DNA of 64,000 nt from Boesenbergia rotunda (Eukaryota > Streptophyta > Magnoliopsida > Zingiberales > Zingiberaceae), in assembly GCA_024364735.1 (NCBI GenBank), contig JAGFNQ010000289.1, positions 747,750-811,749 of the forward strand, given 5' to 3'. Made by a program: the position numbers and the translations under genes. Every line of letters begins with the position of its first letter. The stretch's first letter is position 1. The notes beneath the pieces were generated by a model that did not search any database, was not told where the DNA came from, and saw nothing but the letters and a program-made list of their open reading frames with translations. This document shows positions 44,456 through 55,566 of the stretch, in pieces.

Positions 44456-44925
44456 TGTTAATTTTGTGGGATCAATTTAGGCCCAATTTCTAGCTTTATT
44501 TGAGTTGTAATGGTGCCAAGAGCTCAATATGCCTATGTAGTCTACATAGGCCTCTACTAAATGGGCTTCCTTTTGACCTTTTAGGGTTTTTAGGTCACCC
44601 TATAGCTATAAATTAAGGGGGGGGCGGCCACAACATGTAACTTTTGGCTTATTCAATCTACTACATAGTGAGACTCTCACTTGTTGGTTCTTTATTGAAC
44701 TAGAACTTATCAAGGCATCCCCTTGTGACGTTCAAGACTTATCAACCTCCATCCCAAGGTTGTGGCGTCTATCTTCTTCTTCTTCTATACCAAGGTTCGT
44801 GCTTCGTTAAGCATTGAGTCGAGGTTTCTTTCTTTCATTCTCCATCATTTCGATTTAGACTATCTTTTTCTCTTTCTTCCATTTGTTGTGTGTTCTTGAG
44901 ACTTCTTCTCTTTGGGTTCGAATCA
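44456..44925 (+). repeat. Gypsy LTR (plus orientation)
   Basis: TGTTAATTTTGTGGG..GGTTCGAATCA, 470 bp, the inverted counterpart of the LTRs at 45359, 51268 and 57452. The TATA-like CTATAAATTAAG lies near 44604. Confidence 0.85.
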
Positions 44926-44927
44926 TT

Positions 44928-44940
44928 TCATATCAGAGCC
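44928..44940 (+). other. Decayed primer binding site
   Basis: TTCATATCAGAGCC at this position corresponds to the intact TGGTATCAGAGCC in the sister copies, with two substitutions in the primer core. Confidence 0.75.
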
Positions 44941-45358
44941 TTAGTTTCTCTAAATCGATTTTGTTATCCTTTTCTTTGTGTTCTTGAGTCTCTATCTTAT
45001 TTTTGTTTCTTTTCTTTTGTTTAGCCTCAAAGCCTTAATTGCTTTGTTGCTCAAAAAAAAAGAGGAGGAAAAAAAAATTCGGCCAAAAAAAAAAGCAAAG
45101 AAAGGAAGGAAGAAAGAAAGAAAAAAAAGGAGAAAAGCCGAAACAAAAAAAACAACAAAAGAGGCTGGAAAAAAAAGGAAGTAGAGACCTTGTTTGCAAA
45201 TTTATTTTTCTCATTTCCTTTAAAGATTACCTAGATTCAATTCTGGCAGCCTAGATTAAGTTCTGGCGACTTTCATTTCAACTCTTATTTCAAGTATTCT
45301 CATTTCCTTTAAAGTTTGCCTAGATTCAATTCTGCAGCCTAGACTAAGTTCTGGCAAC
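44941..45358 (+). other. Gypsy leader fragment (plus)
   Basis: It contains the A-rich tract (45050-45180) and the TCTGGCGACTTTCATTTCAA-type repeats of the gypsy leader, inverted relative to 50507-51252. It is cut at 45358 by the LTR of the tandem array. The lysine-rich ORFs here come from the A-rich tract. Confidence 0.7.
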
Positions 45359-45827
45359 TGATGCGAACCCAAAGAGAATAAGTCTCAAGAACACACAACA
45401 AATGGAGGAAAGAGGGAAAGATAGTCTAAATCGAAAAGATGGAGAATGGAAGAAAGAAACCTCAACCCAATGCTTAGGAAGCACGAACCTTGGTATAGAG
45501 GAAGAAGAAGATAGACGCCACAACCTTGGGATGGAGGTTGATAAGTCTTGAACGCCACAAGGGGATGCCTTGATAAGTTCTAGTTCTATGAAGAACCAAC
45601 AAGTGAGAGCCTCACCATGTAGTAGATTGAATAAGCCAAAAGTTACATGTTGTGGCCGCCACCCCATATATTTATAGCTATAGGGTGACCTAAAAACCCT
45701 AAAAGGCCAAAAGGAAGCTCATTTAGTAGAGGCCTATATAGACTACATAGGCCTATTGAGCTCTTGGCACCATTACAACCCAAATAAAGCTAGAAATTGG
45801 GTCTAAATTGATCCCACAAAATTAACA
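45359..45827 (-). repeat. Gypsy LTR 1 (3' LTR of unit A)
   Basis: TGATGCGAACCC..AAAATTAACA on the plus strand, 469 bp. It abuts the inverted leader fragment at 45358. Confidence 0.88.
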
Positions 45828-45868
45828 TATCCTTCTTACATAGACAAGAGACTAAGGATACTAGTTAA

Positions 45869-47300
45869 GCTCATCTAAGGCTTGAATTAGGTTGACTAAG
45901 CCGTAAGACTTGCTCTTAGTCAAACCTTCTTCAATGGTCGGTTTGGCTTTCACATCTTCAATTAGCACATAAAGTGCTTCTTTCATCTTTTTAGCCTTAG
46001 CCCTTGTAATTGGGCCCCCTTTGATGCATAATGGATCATCAACATCTTCTAAGTGGGTTGAGCATGATCCATATCGTTAGCTTGTTGGGCAACTTGTTCA
46101 CGTCCTTTGTCTCCATCATTCCCCCTCTCCTCAAAAGGATTCGTCCTCGAATCTTGATTACCTACATCAAAGGGAGAGAGATCAGAAACATTAAATGTGG
46201 AACTCACATTATACTCACCCGGCAAGTCAAGCTTGTAGGCATTATCATTGATTCGCGCCACCACTTGAAATGGTCCATCTCCTCTTGGATGCAACTTAGT
46301 ACGACGTTTAGCAGGAAATCTCTCCTTCCTCATATGAACCCAAACCCAATCACCGGGTTCAAAGATTATTTTCTTTTGTCCCTTGTTGGCTTGCGTAGCA
46401 TATTGTTCAGTCTTCTTTTCAATTTGCCTCCTTACCTTCTCGTGCATTTGTCTCACAAATTCAGCTTTCTTAGTACCATCCAAACTAGCATGCTCAGAGA
46501 TAGGCAAAGGTGATAAATCCAAAGGAGTTAGCGGATTGAAACCATATACTACTTCAAAAGGTGAACACTTAGTAGCAGAATGTATAGATCTATTATATGC
46601 AAATTCAACATGTGGTAAGCAATCTTCCCAGCCTTTAAATTCTTTTGAATGATAGCTCTTAATAAAGTAGCTAAGGTACGATTTACTACCTCAGTTTGTC
46701 CATCTGTCTGTGGATGACACGTTGTAGAAAACAACAACTTTGTTCCCAACTTGCCCCATAGTGTCTTCCAAAAGTAGCTTAGAAACTTTGTATCACGATC
46801 TGAAACTATGCTTTTTGGCACTCCATGAAGTCGCACAATGTCCCTAAAAAAGAGATCAGCAATATGGTTAGCATCATCTGTTTTCCTACAAGGAATAAAA
46901 TGAGCCATTTTGGAAAATCTATCTACGACCACGAAAATAGAATCCATACCACGTTTTGACCTTGGTAATCCTACAATAAAGTCCATAGAAATATCAACCC
47001 AAGGTTCACTAGGAATTGGTAGAGGTGTATACAACCCATGAGGTAAAGATTTAGATTTTGCTTGCCTACATGTGATACACTTCTCACAAAATTTTACAAC
47101 ATCACCTTTCATATGTGGCCAAAAGAAATGTTCCAACAAAACATCAAGTGTTTTCCTCACTCCAAAATGCCCCATTAGTCCCCCACCATGGGCTTCTTGG
47201 ACTAATAATTCCCGCAATGAACAGTTAGGCACACATAGCCGATTAACTCTAAATAAAAATCTCTCATGCCTATAAAACTTCCCAAATGCAGCATGCTCAC
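45869..47300 (-). pseudogene. pol: Gypsy integrase, unit A
   Basis: The same integrase as unit B in three frames. 46549-47361 holds the zinc-binding region and the catalytic core, including WVDISMDFIVG and SDRDTKFLS, and ends in a frameshift near 46638 just after RAIIQKNLK. 46049-46522 continues with KKTEQYATQANKGQK and the tail; a further 1-bp loss near 46052 shifts it before the natural stop at 45869. Each break matches a single-base difference from unit B in a short homopolymer. Confidence 0.85.
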
Positions 47301-49616
47301 AGAACTTCAAATACATTTCCAAAGTCAGGATCTTTAGAATATAAAGCTTTAATGTATTCAAATCCTAACAATTTAGTATTCAAAGTAGAGAGCAAGGTAT
47401 ACCTTCGAGATAAAGCATCTGCAACAGTATTTTCCATACCTCGTTTGTACTTGATCACATAAGGAAATGATTCAATGAACTCCACCCATTTCGCATGACG
47501 TCGATTCAACTTACTTTGACTCTTCAAGTGCTTCAATGATTCATGATCAGTGTGAATGACAAACTCTTTGGGCCACAAGTAATGCTGCCAAGTCTCTAAG
47601 GCCCTCACCAAAGCATACATCTCTTTGTCATAAGTGGGATAGTTCAAAGCTGCTCCACTCAATTTTTCACTAAATAAGCAAGGGGTCGACCTTCTTGTAT
47701 TAGCACAGCTCCAATACCTATTCCTGATGCATCACACTCAATTTCAAAAGTTTTAGCAAAGTTAGGTAATGCAAGTAATGGTGCAGAACTTAATTTTTCC
47801 TTAAGTGAGTTGAATGCTGAATCCTGTTCACTATCCCAATGAAATCCAACATTCTTTTTAACAATTTCAGTCAAGGGTGCAGCTAAAGTGCTAAAATTCT
47901 TTACAAACCTTCTGTAGAAACTTGCCAAACCATGGAAGCTTCGTACCTCAGTTATTGTTTTTGGTGTTGGCCATTCACGAATAGCCTTAACCTTCTTCTC
48001 ATCAACTGCTATTCCTTTAGCACTAACAATATAACCAAGAAACTCAACTTGATTAGTGCAAAAAGAACATTTTTGAAGGTTAGCATACAACTTTTCATTT
48101 CGCAAAACAATTAGAACATTTTGTAAATGTTGTAGGTGTTCCACCAAATTTTTTCTATAAACCAAGATGTCATCAAAATATACTACAACAAAAATTCCAA
48201 TAAAAGCACGCAAAATATGGTTCATTAACCTCATGAAGGTACTAGGTGCATTAGTAAGCTCAAATGGCATTACTAGCCATTCGTACAAACCATACCTAGT
48301 CTTAAATGCAGTTTTCCATTCGTCTCCCTCACGCATACGAATTTGATGATAGCCCGACTTCAAATCAATTTTAGAGAAAATGCAAGAGCCATGTAATTCA
48401 TCTAGCATATCATCTAATCTAGGAATAGGATGACGATACTTTACCGTAATCTTGTTGATGGCTCTACAATCAACGCACATTCTCCAAGTTCCATCCTTCT
48501 TAGGTACTAGCAAAACGGGGACGGCACATGGACTCAAACATTCTCGGACATACCCTTTTCTCATCAGCTCTTCAACTTGCCTTTGAAGTTCTTTTATCTC
48601 AGCAGGGTTACACCTATAGGCTGGCCGGTTAGGAATTGTGGCTCCGGGGATGAAATCAATTTGGTGCTCTATTCCTCTAAGTGGTGGCAATCCATCAGGA
48701 ACCTCATTAGGAAATACATCATCAAATTCCTGCAAAAGAGATTTAACAACACTAGGCAAAGTAGGGTTAAGATCGTTAGTGTTAAAATCGGCCTCCTTGT
48801 ACAACATCGGCTGTGAAGCATAAAACGCTCTCTTAAATTTCTTTTTTTACTCCCTTTTTTACTCTCTTGCTCTTGAATTTCTTTTCCCCTTTCATTCTTT
48901 TTTTCACTCATCTCATCCTCGCCTTTTCTTTTCTCACACTCTTTTTCTTTTCCATTCTTTTTCTTTTTCTCATTTTCTTTTTTCTCACACTCTTTTCTTT
49001 TTTCACTCTCATTTTTGATCCTCAATTGATCTTCATATACTTGCTTAGGAGTCAATGGTACAAGAGTTATATGTTTACCATGCATCATAAAAGAATACTT
49101 ATTTTTAAACCCATCATGCATGACCTTCCTATCAAATTGCCATGGTCTTCCTAAAAGTAGATGACTTGCATGCATTGGTACTACGTCACAAAGTATCTCA
49201 TCATGATATCTACAATGGAAAATGAAACCAACACTTGCTTGTTGACCTTGGACTTCCCCGCAATCATTTAACCATTGTAGTTTGTAAGGTCTAGGATGCT
49301 TAGTGGTAGGTAAGCATAATTTCTCAACCAAAATAGTACTAGCTACATTAGTGCAACTTCCCCCATCTATAATCATACTACATACCTTGTCTTTGATGTG
49401 ACAACGGGTAATGAAATATGTTGTCTCGTTGTTCTTCATTATCTTCTTTCACTTGCACATTTAGAGCACGCCTAGTCACAAGGGGCTTCACCTTCAACGG
49501 GATACTCTTCATCACTTTCCAACAATGCGGGCAAGACACTATCATCTTCGGGACTCACTTCAGTCTCGATGTCACCATTTTCTTTCAAAATCATGATTCT
49601 TTTTGTTTGGGCATTG
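47297..49616 (-). pseudogene. pol: Gypsy protease/RT/RNase H, unit A
   Basis: Three main open pieces: 48669-49439 (protease with MIIDGGSCTNVAS, then a Lys/Glu-rich linker), 47659-48807 (RT with YFDDILVY, then the start of RNase H) and 47297-47662 (rest of RNase H). Compared with unit B there is a shortened linker near 48840 (about 20 bp gone), a 9-bp loss near 48805, and single-base indels near 49400, 49250, 49225 and 47669. The catalytic FDD is intact. Non-functional as read. Confidence 0.85.
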
Positions 49617-50505
49617 TGATGCGATATGTCCCCTTCCCAAGCACTTAAAGCATTTAATATCTCTATTTCTTGATGGTTGGAGGGGTTCCTTTCCCTTGAC
49701 CAATGGAGAGCTGCATCTTTATTCTTTGGAAAATCGGCTTTTTCTTTGATTCAACTTTATCATCTCTTTGTTCCAACTAGATTTCCAATTTGACGAATGC
49801 GAACTTTGCCCCCCATGCTTGTTTGATCCCTTCTTTTTGAGTTGTCTTTCAACTTTCATGGACATATGCACCATGTCTTCAAGCTCCACATAATGTTGCA
49901 ACTCCACTACATTTGCAATTTCTTGATTTAAACCTTGTAAAAATCGTGCCATGGTTGCTTCTAGGTCCTCCTCCACATTGGCCCGAATCATGGCAATTTC
50001 CATCTCTTTGTGGTATTCCTCCACAGTCTTGGATCCTTGTGTGAGACTTTGTAACCGTTGATACAAATCCCGATAGTAATGTGTTGGAATGAATCTCTTT
50101 CTCATAATAGTCTTCATCTCCTCCCAACTACCAACGGGTCTCTCCTGCTTAGAATAATTTGATCCCACCAAATAATTGCATAATCAACAAATTCAACGGC
50201 AGCGAATTTTACCTTCTTCTTTTCAGAATAGTTGTGACAATCAAATACTAATTCCACTTTCTTTTCCCTCTCCAAATAGGCTTCAGAATCACTTTTTCCT
50301 TGAAATGAAGGAAATCTCATCTTGATATTTCCCAAGTTTCTATCCACATGATCATTCATCCTTCCTCTTCTACCACCAAATCGAGCATGATCCGATCTGC
50401 CACTTGAAGCTCTATCATCAATGTCTTCAGGTACGCCATCCTCATCATCATCATGGTCACCACGGTTATATTGTCTAGCACTTCGTGAAGGAACTCTTAC
50501 AACTN
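49617..50505 (-). pseudogene. gag: Gypsy gag, unit A, truncated at the N
   Basis: Pieces 50114-50359 (MNDHVDRNLGNIKMRFPSF, then YSEKKKVKFAAVEF) and 49719-50171 (MKTIMRKRFIPTHYYRDLYQ, the conserved gag core, then VELEDMVHMSMKVERQLKKK). The two are out of frame because of a 13-bp deletion near 50150 bounded by CTCTC repeats. Another 1-bp loss lies near 49775. The N-terminal ~45 codons found in unit B are missing; the sequence jumps at the N (50506) into the leader. Confidence 0.85.
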
Positions 50506-50506
50506 T
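50506..50506. other. Ambiguous base (N) at a collapsed segment
   Basis: Left of it the text matches unit B up to about 56440; right of it the text matches from about 56693. About 250 bp present in unit B, including the gag start, are missing at the N. This points to a collapsed gap. Confidence 0.85.
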
Positions 50507-51252
50507 CGTGGACTATCAAGATTCCCAAGGGTGTTAGGACAAAAGGTAGGAATTCAAGACAAAAAGTGAAAATTGCAGAATTGAAAACTTGAAATAAGTG
50601 CTGAAAGGAAATTTGCCAGAATTGAATCTAGGCAAAATTGAGGATAATGCGGAAATGAAAGATAGCAAAACGTGAATTAAAGAGCTGAAAGGAAAGTTGC
50701 CAGAACTTAATCTAGGCTGCCAGAATTGAATCTAGACAACTTAAAGGAAAATGAAAGTACTTGAAATAAGAGCTGAAATGAAAGTCGCCAGAACTTAATC
50801 TAGGCTAACTTGAAATGAAATGAGAATACTTGAAATAAGAGCTGAAATAAAAGTCGCCAGAACTTAATCTAGGCTAACTTGAAATGAAATGTGAATACTA
50901 GAAATAAGAGCTGAAATAAAAGTCGCCAGAACTTAATCTAGGCTAACTTGAAAGGAAATGACAAAAAATAAATTTGCAAATAAAGTCTCAACTTCCTTTT
51001 TTTTCAGCCTCTTTGCTTTTTTTTTTGGCTTTTCTCTTTTTTTTTCTTTCTACCTTCCTTTGCTTCTTTTTTTTTTTTTTGCAGAATTTTTTTTCCCTCT
51101 TTTTTTTTTTGCCGAATTTTTTTTTCCTTTCTCTCTTTTTTTTTTGAGCAACAAAGCAAGTAAGGCTTGCTAAGCAAAAGAAAGAAACAAAAATAAAATA
51201 GAGACTCAAGAACACAAAGAAAAGGATAACCAAATCGATTTAGAGCAACTAA
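50507..51252 (-). other. Leader of unit A with 69-bp repeats
   Basis: Untranslated interior between gag and the primer site. Three 69-bp tandem units begin at 50761, 50830 and 50899. A T-rich tract at 50995-51155 gives lysine- and phenylalanine-rich ORFs that I do not regard as genes. Confidence 0.8.
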
Positions 51253-51265
51253 GGCTCTGATACCA
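51253..51265 (-). other. Primer binding site, unit A
   Basis: TGGTATCAGAGCC on the minus strand, two bases from the LTR end ..TTCGCATCA. Confidence 0.9.
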
Positions 51266-51267
51266 AA

Positions 51268-51733
51268 TGATGCGAACCCAAAGAGAATAAGTCTCAAGAA
51301 CACACAACAAATGGAGGAAAGAGGGAAAGATAGTCTAAATCGAAAAGATGGAGATGGAAGAAAGAAACCTCACCCAATGCTTAGGAAGCACGAACCTTGG
51401 TATAGAGGAAGAAGAAGATAGACGCCACAACCTTGGGATGGAGGTTGATAAGTCTTGAACGCCACAAGGGGATGCCTTGATAAGTTCTAGTTCAATGAAG
51501 AACCAACAAGTGAGAGCCTCACCATGTAGTAGATTGAATAAGCCAAAATTACATGTTGTGGCCGCCACCCCATATATTTATAGCTATAGGGTGACCTAAA
51601 AACCCTAAAAGGCCAAAAGGAAGCCCATTTAGTAGAGGCCTATATAGACTACATAGGCCTATTGAGCTCTTGGCACCATTACAACCCAAATAAAGCTAGA
51701 AATTGGGTCTAAATTGATCCCACAAAATTAACA
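51268..51733 (-). repeat. Gypsy LTR 2 (shared by units A and B)
   Basis: 466 bp, TGATGCGAACCC..AAAATTAACA. It serves as 5' LTR of unit A (primer site on its left) and 3' LTR of unit B (integrase ends at 51767). It carries a few indels compared with its neighbours. Confidence 0.9.
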
Positions 51734-51766
51734 TATCCTTCTTACATAGACAAGAGACTAAGGATA

Positions 51767-53140
51767 CTAGTTAAGCTCATCTAAGGCTTGAATTAGGTTG
51801 ACTAAGCCGTAAGACTTGCTCTTAGTCAAACCTTCTTCAATGGTCGCTTTGGCTTTCACATCTTCAATTAGCACATAAAGTGCTTCTTTCATCTTTTTAG
51901 CCTTAGCCCTTGTAATTGGGCCCCCTTTGATGCATAATGGATCATCAACATCTTCTAAAGTGGGTTGAGCATGATCCATATCGTTAGCTTGTTGGGCAAC
52001 TTGTTCACGTCCTTTGTCTCCATCATTCCCCCTCTCCTCAAAAGGATTCGTCCTCGAATCTTGATTACCTACATCAAAGGGAGAGAGATCAGAAACATTA
52101 AATGTGGAACTCACATTATACTCACCCGGCAAGTCAAGCTTGTAGGCATTATCATTGATTCGCGCCACCACTTGAAATGGTCCATCTCCTCTTGGATGCA
52201 ACTTAGTACGACGTTTAGCAGGAAATCTCTCCTTCCTCATATGAACCCAAACCCAATCACCGGGTTCAAAGATTATTTTCTTTCGTCCCTTGTTGGCTTG
52301 CGTAGCATATTGTTCAGTCTTCTTTTCAATTTGCCTCCTTACCTTCTCGTGCATTTGTCTCACAAATTCAGCTTTCTTAGTACCATCCAAACTAGCATGC
52401 TCAGAGATAGGCAAAGGTGATAAATCCAAAGGAGTTAGCGGATTGAAACCATATACTACTTCAAAAGGTGAACACTTAGTAGCAGAATGTATAGATCTAT
52501 TATATGCAAATTCAACATGTGGTAAGCAATCTTCCCAGCCCTTTAAATTCTTTTGAATGATAGCTCTTAATAAAGTAGCTAAGGTACGATTTACTACCTC
52601 AGTTTGTCCATCTGTCTGTGGATGACACGTTGTAGAAAACAACAACTTTGTTCCCAACTTGCCCCATAGTGTCTTCCAAAAGTAGCTTAGAAACTTTGCA
52701 TCACGATCTGAAACTATGCTTTTTGGCACTCCATGAAGTCGCACAATGTCCCTAAAAAAGAGATCAGCAATATGGTTAGCATCATCTGTTTTCCTACAAG
52801 GAATAAAATGAGCCATTTTGGAAAATCTGTCTACGATCACGAAAATAGAATCCATACCACGTTTTGACCTTGGTAATCCTACAATAAAGTCCATAGAAAT
52901 ATCAACCCAAGGTTCACTAGGAATTGGTAGAGGTGTATACAACCCATGAGGTAAAGATTTAGATTTTGCTTGCCTACATGTGATACACTTCTCACAAAAT
53001 TTTACAACATCTCCTTTCATATGTGGCCAAAAGAAATGCTCCAACAAAACATCAAGTGTTTTCCTCACTCCAAAATGCCCCATTAGTCCCCCACCATGGG
53101 CTTCTTGGACTAATAATTCCCGCAATGAACAGTTAGGCAC
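51767..53140 (-). CDS. pol: Ty3/gypsy integrase, unit B
   Basis: This 457-codon open frame inserts element cDNA into the nucleus. The zinc-binding region has H15, H22, C52 and C55 (LMGHFGVRKT, then CEKCITC). The catalytic triad is D84 (WVDISMDFIVG), D145 (IVSDRDAKFL) and E181 (DGQTEVVNRTL), with exactly 35 residues between the second Asp and Glu. A GPY/F-like region (FEPGDWVWVHMRKERF, then LHPRGDGPFQV) follows, then NVSDLSPFDVGNQDSRTNPF and an acidic/basic tail. In the family this is part of one polyprotein; here it is separated from RT/RNase H by a 1-bp loss near 53162, so the first codons are arbitrary. The domain itself is undamaged. Confidence 0.88.
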   Translation of the reverse strand: MPNCSLRELLVQEAHGGGLMGHFGVRKTLDVLLEHFFWPHMKGDVVKFCEKCITCRQAKSKSLPHGLYTPLPIPSEPWVDISMDFIVGLPRSKRGMDSIFVIVDRFSKMAHFIPCRKTDDANHIADLFFRDIVRLHGVPKSIVSDRDAKFLSYFWKTLWGKLGTKLLFSTTCHPQTDGQTEVVNRTLATLLRAIIQKNLKGWEDCLPHVEFAYNRSIHSATKCSPFEVVYGFNPLTPLDLSPLPISEHASLDGTKKAEFVRQMHEKVRRQIEKKTEQYATQANKGRKKIIFEPGDWVWVHMRKERFPAKRRTKLHPRGDGPFQVVARINDNAYKLDLPGEYNVSSTFNVSDLSPFDVGNQDSRTNPFEERGNDGDKGREQVAQQANDMDHAQPTLEDVDDPLCIKGGPITRAKAKKMKEALYVLIEDVKAKATIEEGLTKSKSYGLVNLIQALDELN

Positions 53141-55566
53141 ACATAACCGATTAACTCTAAATAAAATCCCTCATGCCTATAAAACTTCCCAAATGCAGCA
53201 TGCTCACAAACTTCAAATACATTTCCAAAGTCAGGATCTTTAGAATATAAATCTTTAATGTATTCAAATCCTAACAATTTAGTATTCAAAGTAGAGAGCA
53301 AGGTATACCTTCGAGATAAAGCATCTGCAACAGTATTTTCCATACCTCGTTTGTACTTGATCACATAAGGAAATGATTCAATGAACTCCACCCATTTCAC
53401 ATGACGTCGATTCAACTTACTTTGACTCTTCAAGTGCTTCAATGATTCATGATCAGTGTGAATGACAAACTCTTTGGGCCACAAGTAATGCTGCCAAGTC
53501 TCTAAGGCCCTCACCAAAGCATACATCTCTTTGTCATAAGTGGGATAGTTCAAAGCTGCTCCACTCAATTTTTCACTAAAATAAGCAAGGGGTCGACCTT
53601 CTTGTATTAGCACAGCTCCAATACCTATTCCTGATGCATCACACTCAATTTCAAAAGTTTTAGCAAAGTTAGGTAATGCAAGTAATGGTGCAGAACTTAA
53701 TTTTTCCTTAAGTGAGTTGAATGCTGAATCCTGTTCACTATCCCAATGAAATCCAACATTCTTTTTAACAATTTCAGTCAAGGGTGCAGCTAAAGTGCTA
53801 AAATTCTTTACAAACCTTCTGTAGAAACTTGCCAAACCATGGAAGCTTCGTACCTCAGTTATTGTTTTTGGTATTGTCCATTCATGAATAGCCTTAACCT
53901 TCTTCTCATCAACTGCTATTCCTTTAGCACTAACAATATAACCAAGAAACTCAACTTGATTAGTGCAAAAAGAACATTTTTGAAGGTTAGCATACAACTT
54001 TTCATTTCGCAAAACAATTAGAACATTTTGTAAATGTTGTAGGTGTTCCTCTAAATTTTTGCTATAAACCAAGATGTCATCAAAATATACTACAACAAAA
54101 ATTCCAATAAAAGCACGCAAAATATGGTTCATTAACCTCATGAAGGTACTAGGTGCATTAGTAAGCCCAAATGGCATTACTAGCCATTCGTACAAACCAT
54201 ACCTAGTCTTAAATGCAGTTTTCCATTTGTCTCCCTCACGCATACGAATTTGATGATAGCCCGACTTCAAATCAATTTTAGAGAAAATGCAAGAGCCATA
54301 TAATTCATCTAGCATATCATCTAATCTAGGAATAGGATGACGATACTTTACCGTAATCTTGTTGATGTCTCTACAATCAACGCACATTCTCCAAGTTCCA
54401 TCCTTCTTAGGTACTAGCAAAACGGGGACGGCACATGGACTCAAACTTTCTCGGACATACCCTTTTCTCATCAGCTCTTCAACTTGCCTTTGAAGTTCTT
54501 TTATCTCAGCAGGGTTACACCTATAGGCTGGCCGGTTAGGAATTGTGGCTCCGGGGATGAAATCAATTTGGTGCTCTATTCCTCTAAGTGGTGGCAATCC
54601 ATCAGGAACCTCATTAGGAAATACATCATCAAATTCCTGCAAAAGAGATTTAACAACACTAGGCAAAGTAGGGTTAAGATCGTTAGTGTTAAAATCGGCC
54701 TCCTTGTACAAAAGTACAATCATCGGCTGTGAAGCATAAAACGCTCTCTTAACCTCTCTTTCTTTTGCATAAAAGCTCCCTTTTTTACTCTCTTGCTCTT
54801 GAATTTCTTTTCCCCTTTCATTCTTTTTTCCACTCATCTCATCCTCGCCTTTTCTTTTCTCACACTCTTTTTCTTTTCCATTCTTTTTCTTTTTCTCATT
54901 TTCTTTTTTCTCACACTCTTTTCTTTTTTCACTCTCATTTTTGATCCTCAATTGATCTTCATATACTTGCTTAGGAGTCAATGGTACAAGAGTTACATGT
55001 TTACCATGCATCATAAAAGAATACTTATTTTTAAACCCATCATGCATGACCTTCCTATCAAATTGCCATGGTCTTCCTAAAAGTAGATGACTTGCATGCA
55101 TTGGTACTACGTCACAAAGTATCTCATCATGATATCTACCAATGGAAAATGAAACCAACACTTGCTTGTTGACCTTGACTTCCCCGCAATCATTTAACCA
55201 TTGTAGTTTGTAAGGTCTAGGATGCTTAGTGGTAGGTAAGCATAATTTCTCAACCAAAATAGTACTAGCTACATTAGTGCAACTTCCCCCATCTATAATC
55301 ATACTACATACCTTGTCTTTGATGTGACAACGGGTATGAAATATGTTGTCTCGTTGTTCTTCATTATCTTCTTTCACTTGCACATTTAGAGCACGCCTAG
55401 TCACAAGGGCTTCACCTTCAACGGGATACTCTTCATCACTTTCCAACAATGCGGGCAAGACACTATCATCTTCGGACTCACTTTCAGTCTCGATGTCACC
55501 TTTTCTTTCAAAATCATGATTCTTTTGTTTGGGCATTGTGATGCGATATGTCCCCTTCCCAAGCAC
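53110..55566 (-). CDS. pol: Ty3/gypsy protease, RT and RNase H, unit B
   Basis: An 818-codon open frame. An acidic N-terminus leads to an aspartic protease motif (IDGGSCTN, residues 91-98), then a Lys/Glu-rich linker (about 205-265) encoded by a simple-sequence tract. The RT palm follows with DGTWRMCVDCRDINK, SKIDLKSGYHQIRM and the catalytic YFDD (494-497). RNase H starts at IECDASGIGIGAVLIQ (about 640) and includes KEMYALVRALETWQHYL and TDHESLKHL. The last ~20 codons are out of frame because of the 1-bp loss near 53162. It should be fused to gag upstream; a 1-bp loss near 55503 breaks that fusion. Catalytic residues are intact, so the copy is young. Confidence 0.88.
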   Translation of the reverse strand: MLGKGTYRITMPKQKNHDFERKGDIETESESEDDSVLPALLESDEEYPVEGEALVTRRALNVQVKEDNEEQRDNIFHTRCHIKDKVCSMIIDGGSCTNVASTILVEKLCLPTTKHPRPYKLQWLNDCGEVKVNKQVLVSFSIGRYHDEILCDVVPMHASHLLLGRPWQFDRKVMHDGFKNKYSFMMHGKHVTLVPLTPKQVYEDQLRIKNESEKRKECEKKENEKKKKNGKEKECEKRKGEDEMSGKKNERGKEIQEQESKKGSFYAKEREVKRAFYASQPMIVLLYKEADFNTNDLNPTLPSVVKSLLQEFDDVFPNEVPDGLPPLRGIEHQIDFIPGATIPNRPAYRCNPAEIKELQRQVEELMRKGYVRESLSPCAVPVLLVPKKDGTWRMCVDCRDINKITVKYRHPIPRLDDMLDELYGSCIFSKIDLKSGYHQIRMREGDKWKTAFKTRYGLYEWLVMPFGLTNAPSTFMRLMNHILRAFIGIFVVVYFDDILVYSKNLEEHLQHLQNVLIVLRNEKLYANLQKCSFCTNQVEFLGYIVSAKGIAVDEKKVKAIHEWTIPKTITEVRSFHGLASFYRRFVKNFSTLAAPLTEIVKKNVGFHWDSEQDSAFNSLKEKLSSAPLLALPNFAKTFEIECDASGIGIGAVLIQEGRPLAYFSEKLSGAALNYPTYDKEMYALVRALETWQHYLWPKEFVIHTDHESLKHLKSQSKLNRRHVKWVEFIESFPYVIKYKRGMENTVADALSRRYTLLSTLNTKLLGFEYIKDLYSKDPDFGNVFEVCEHAAFGKFYRHEGFYLELIGYVCLTVHCGNY

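Noticed and set aside
46031..46513. 160-codon plus-strand ORF (and its copy at 51965-52420)
   Set aside because: It is antisense to the gypsy integrase tail; duplicated only because the elements are.
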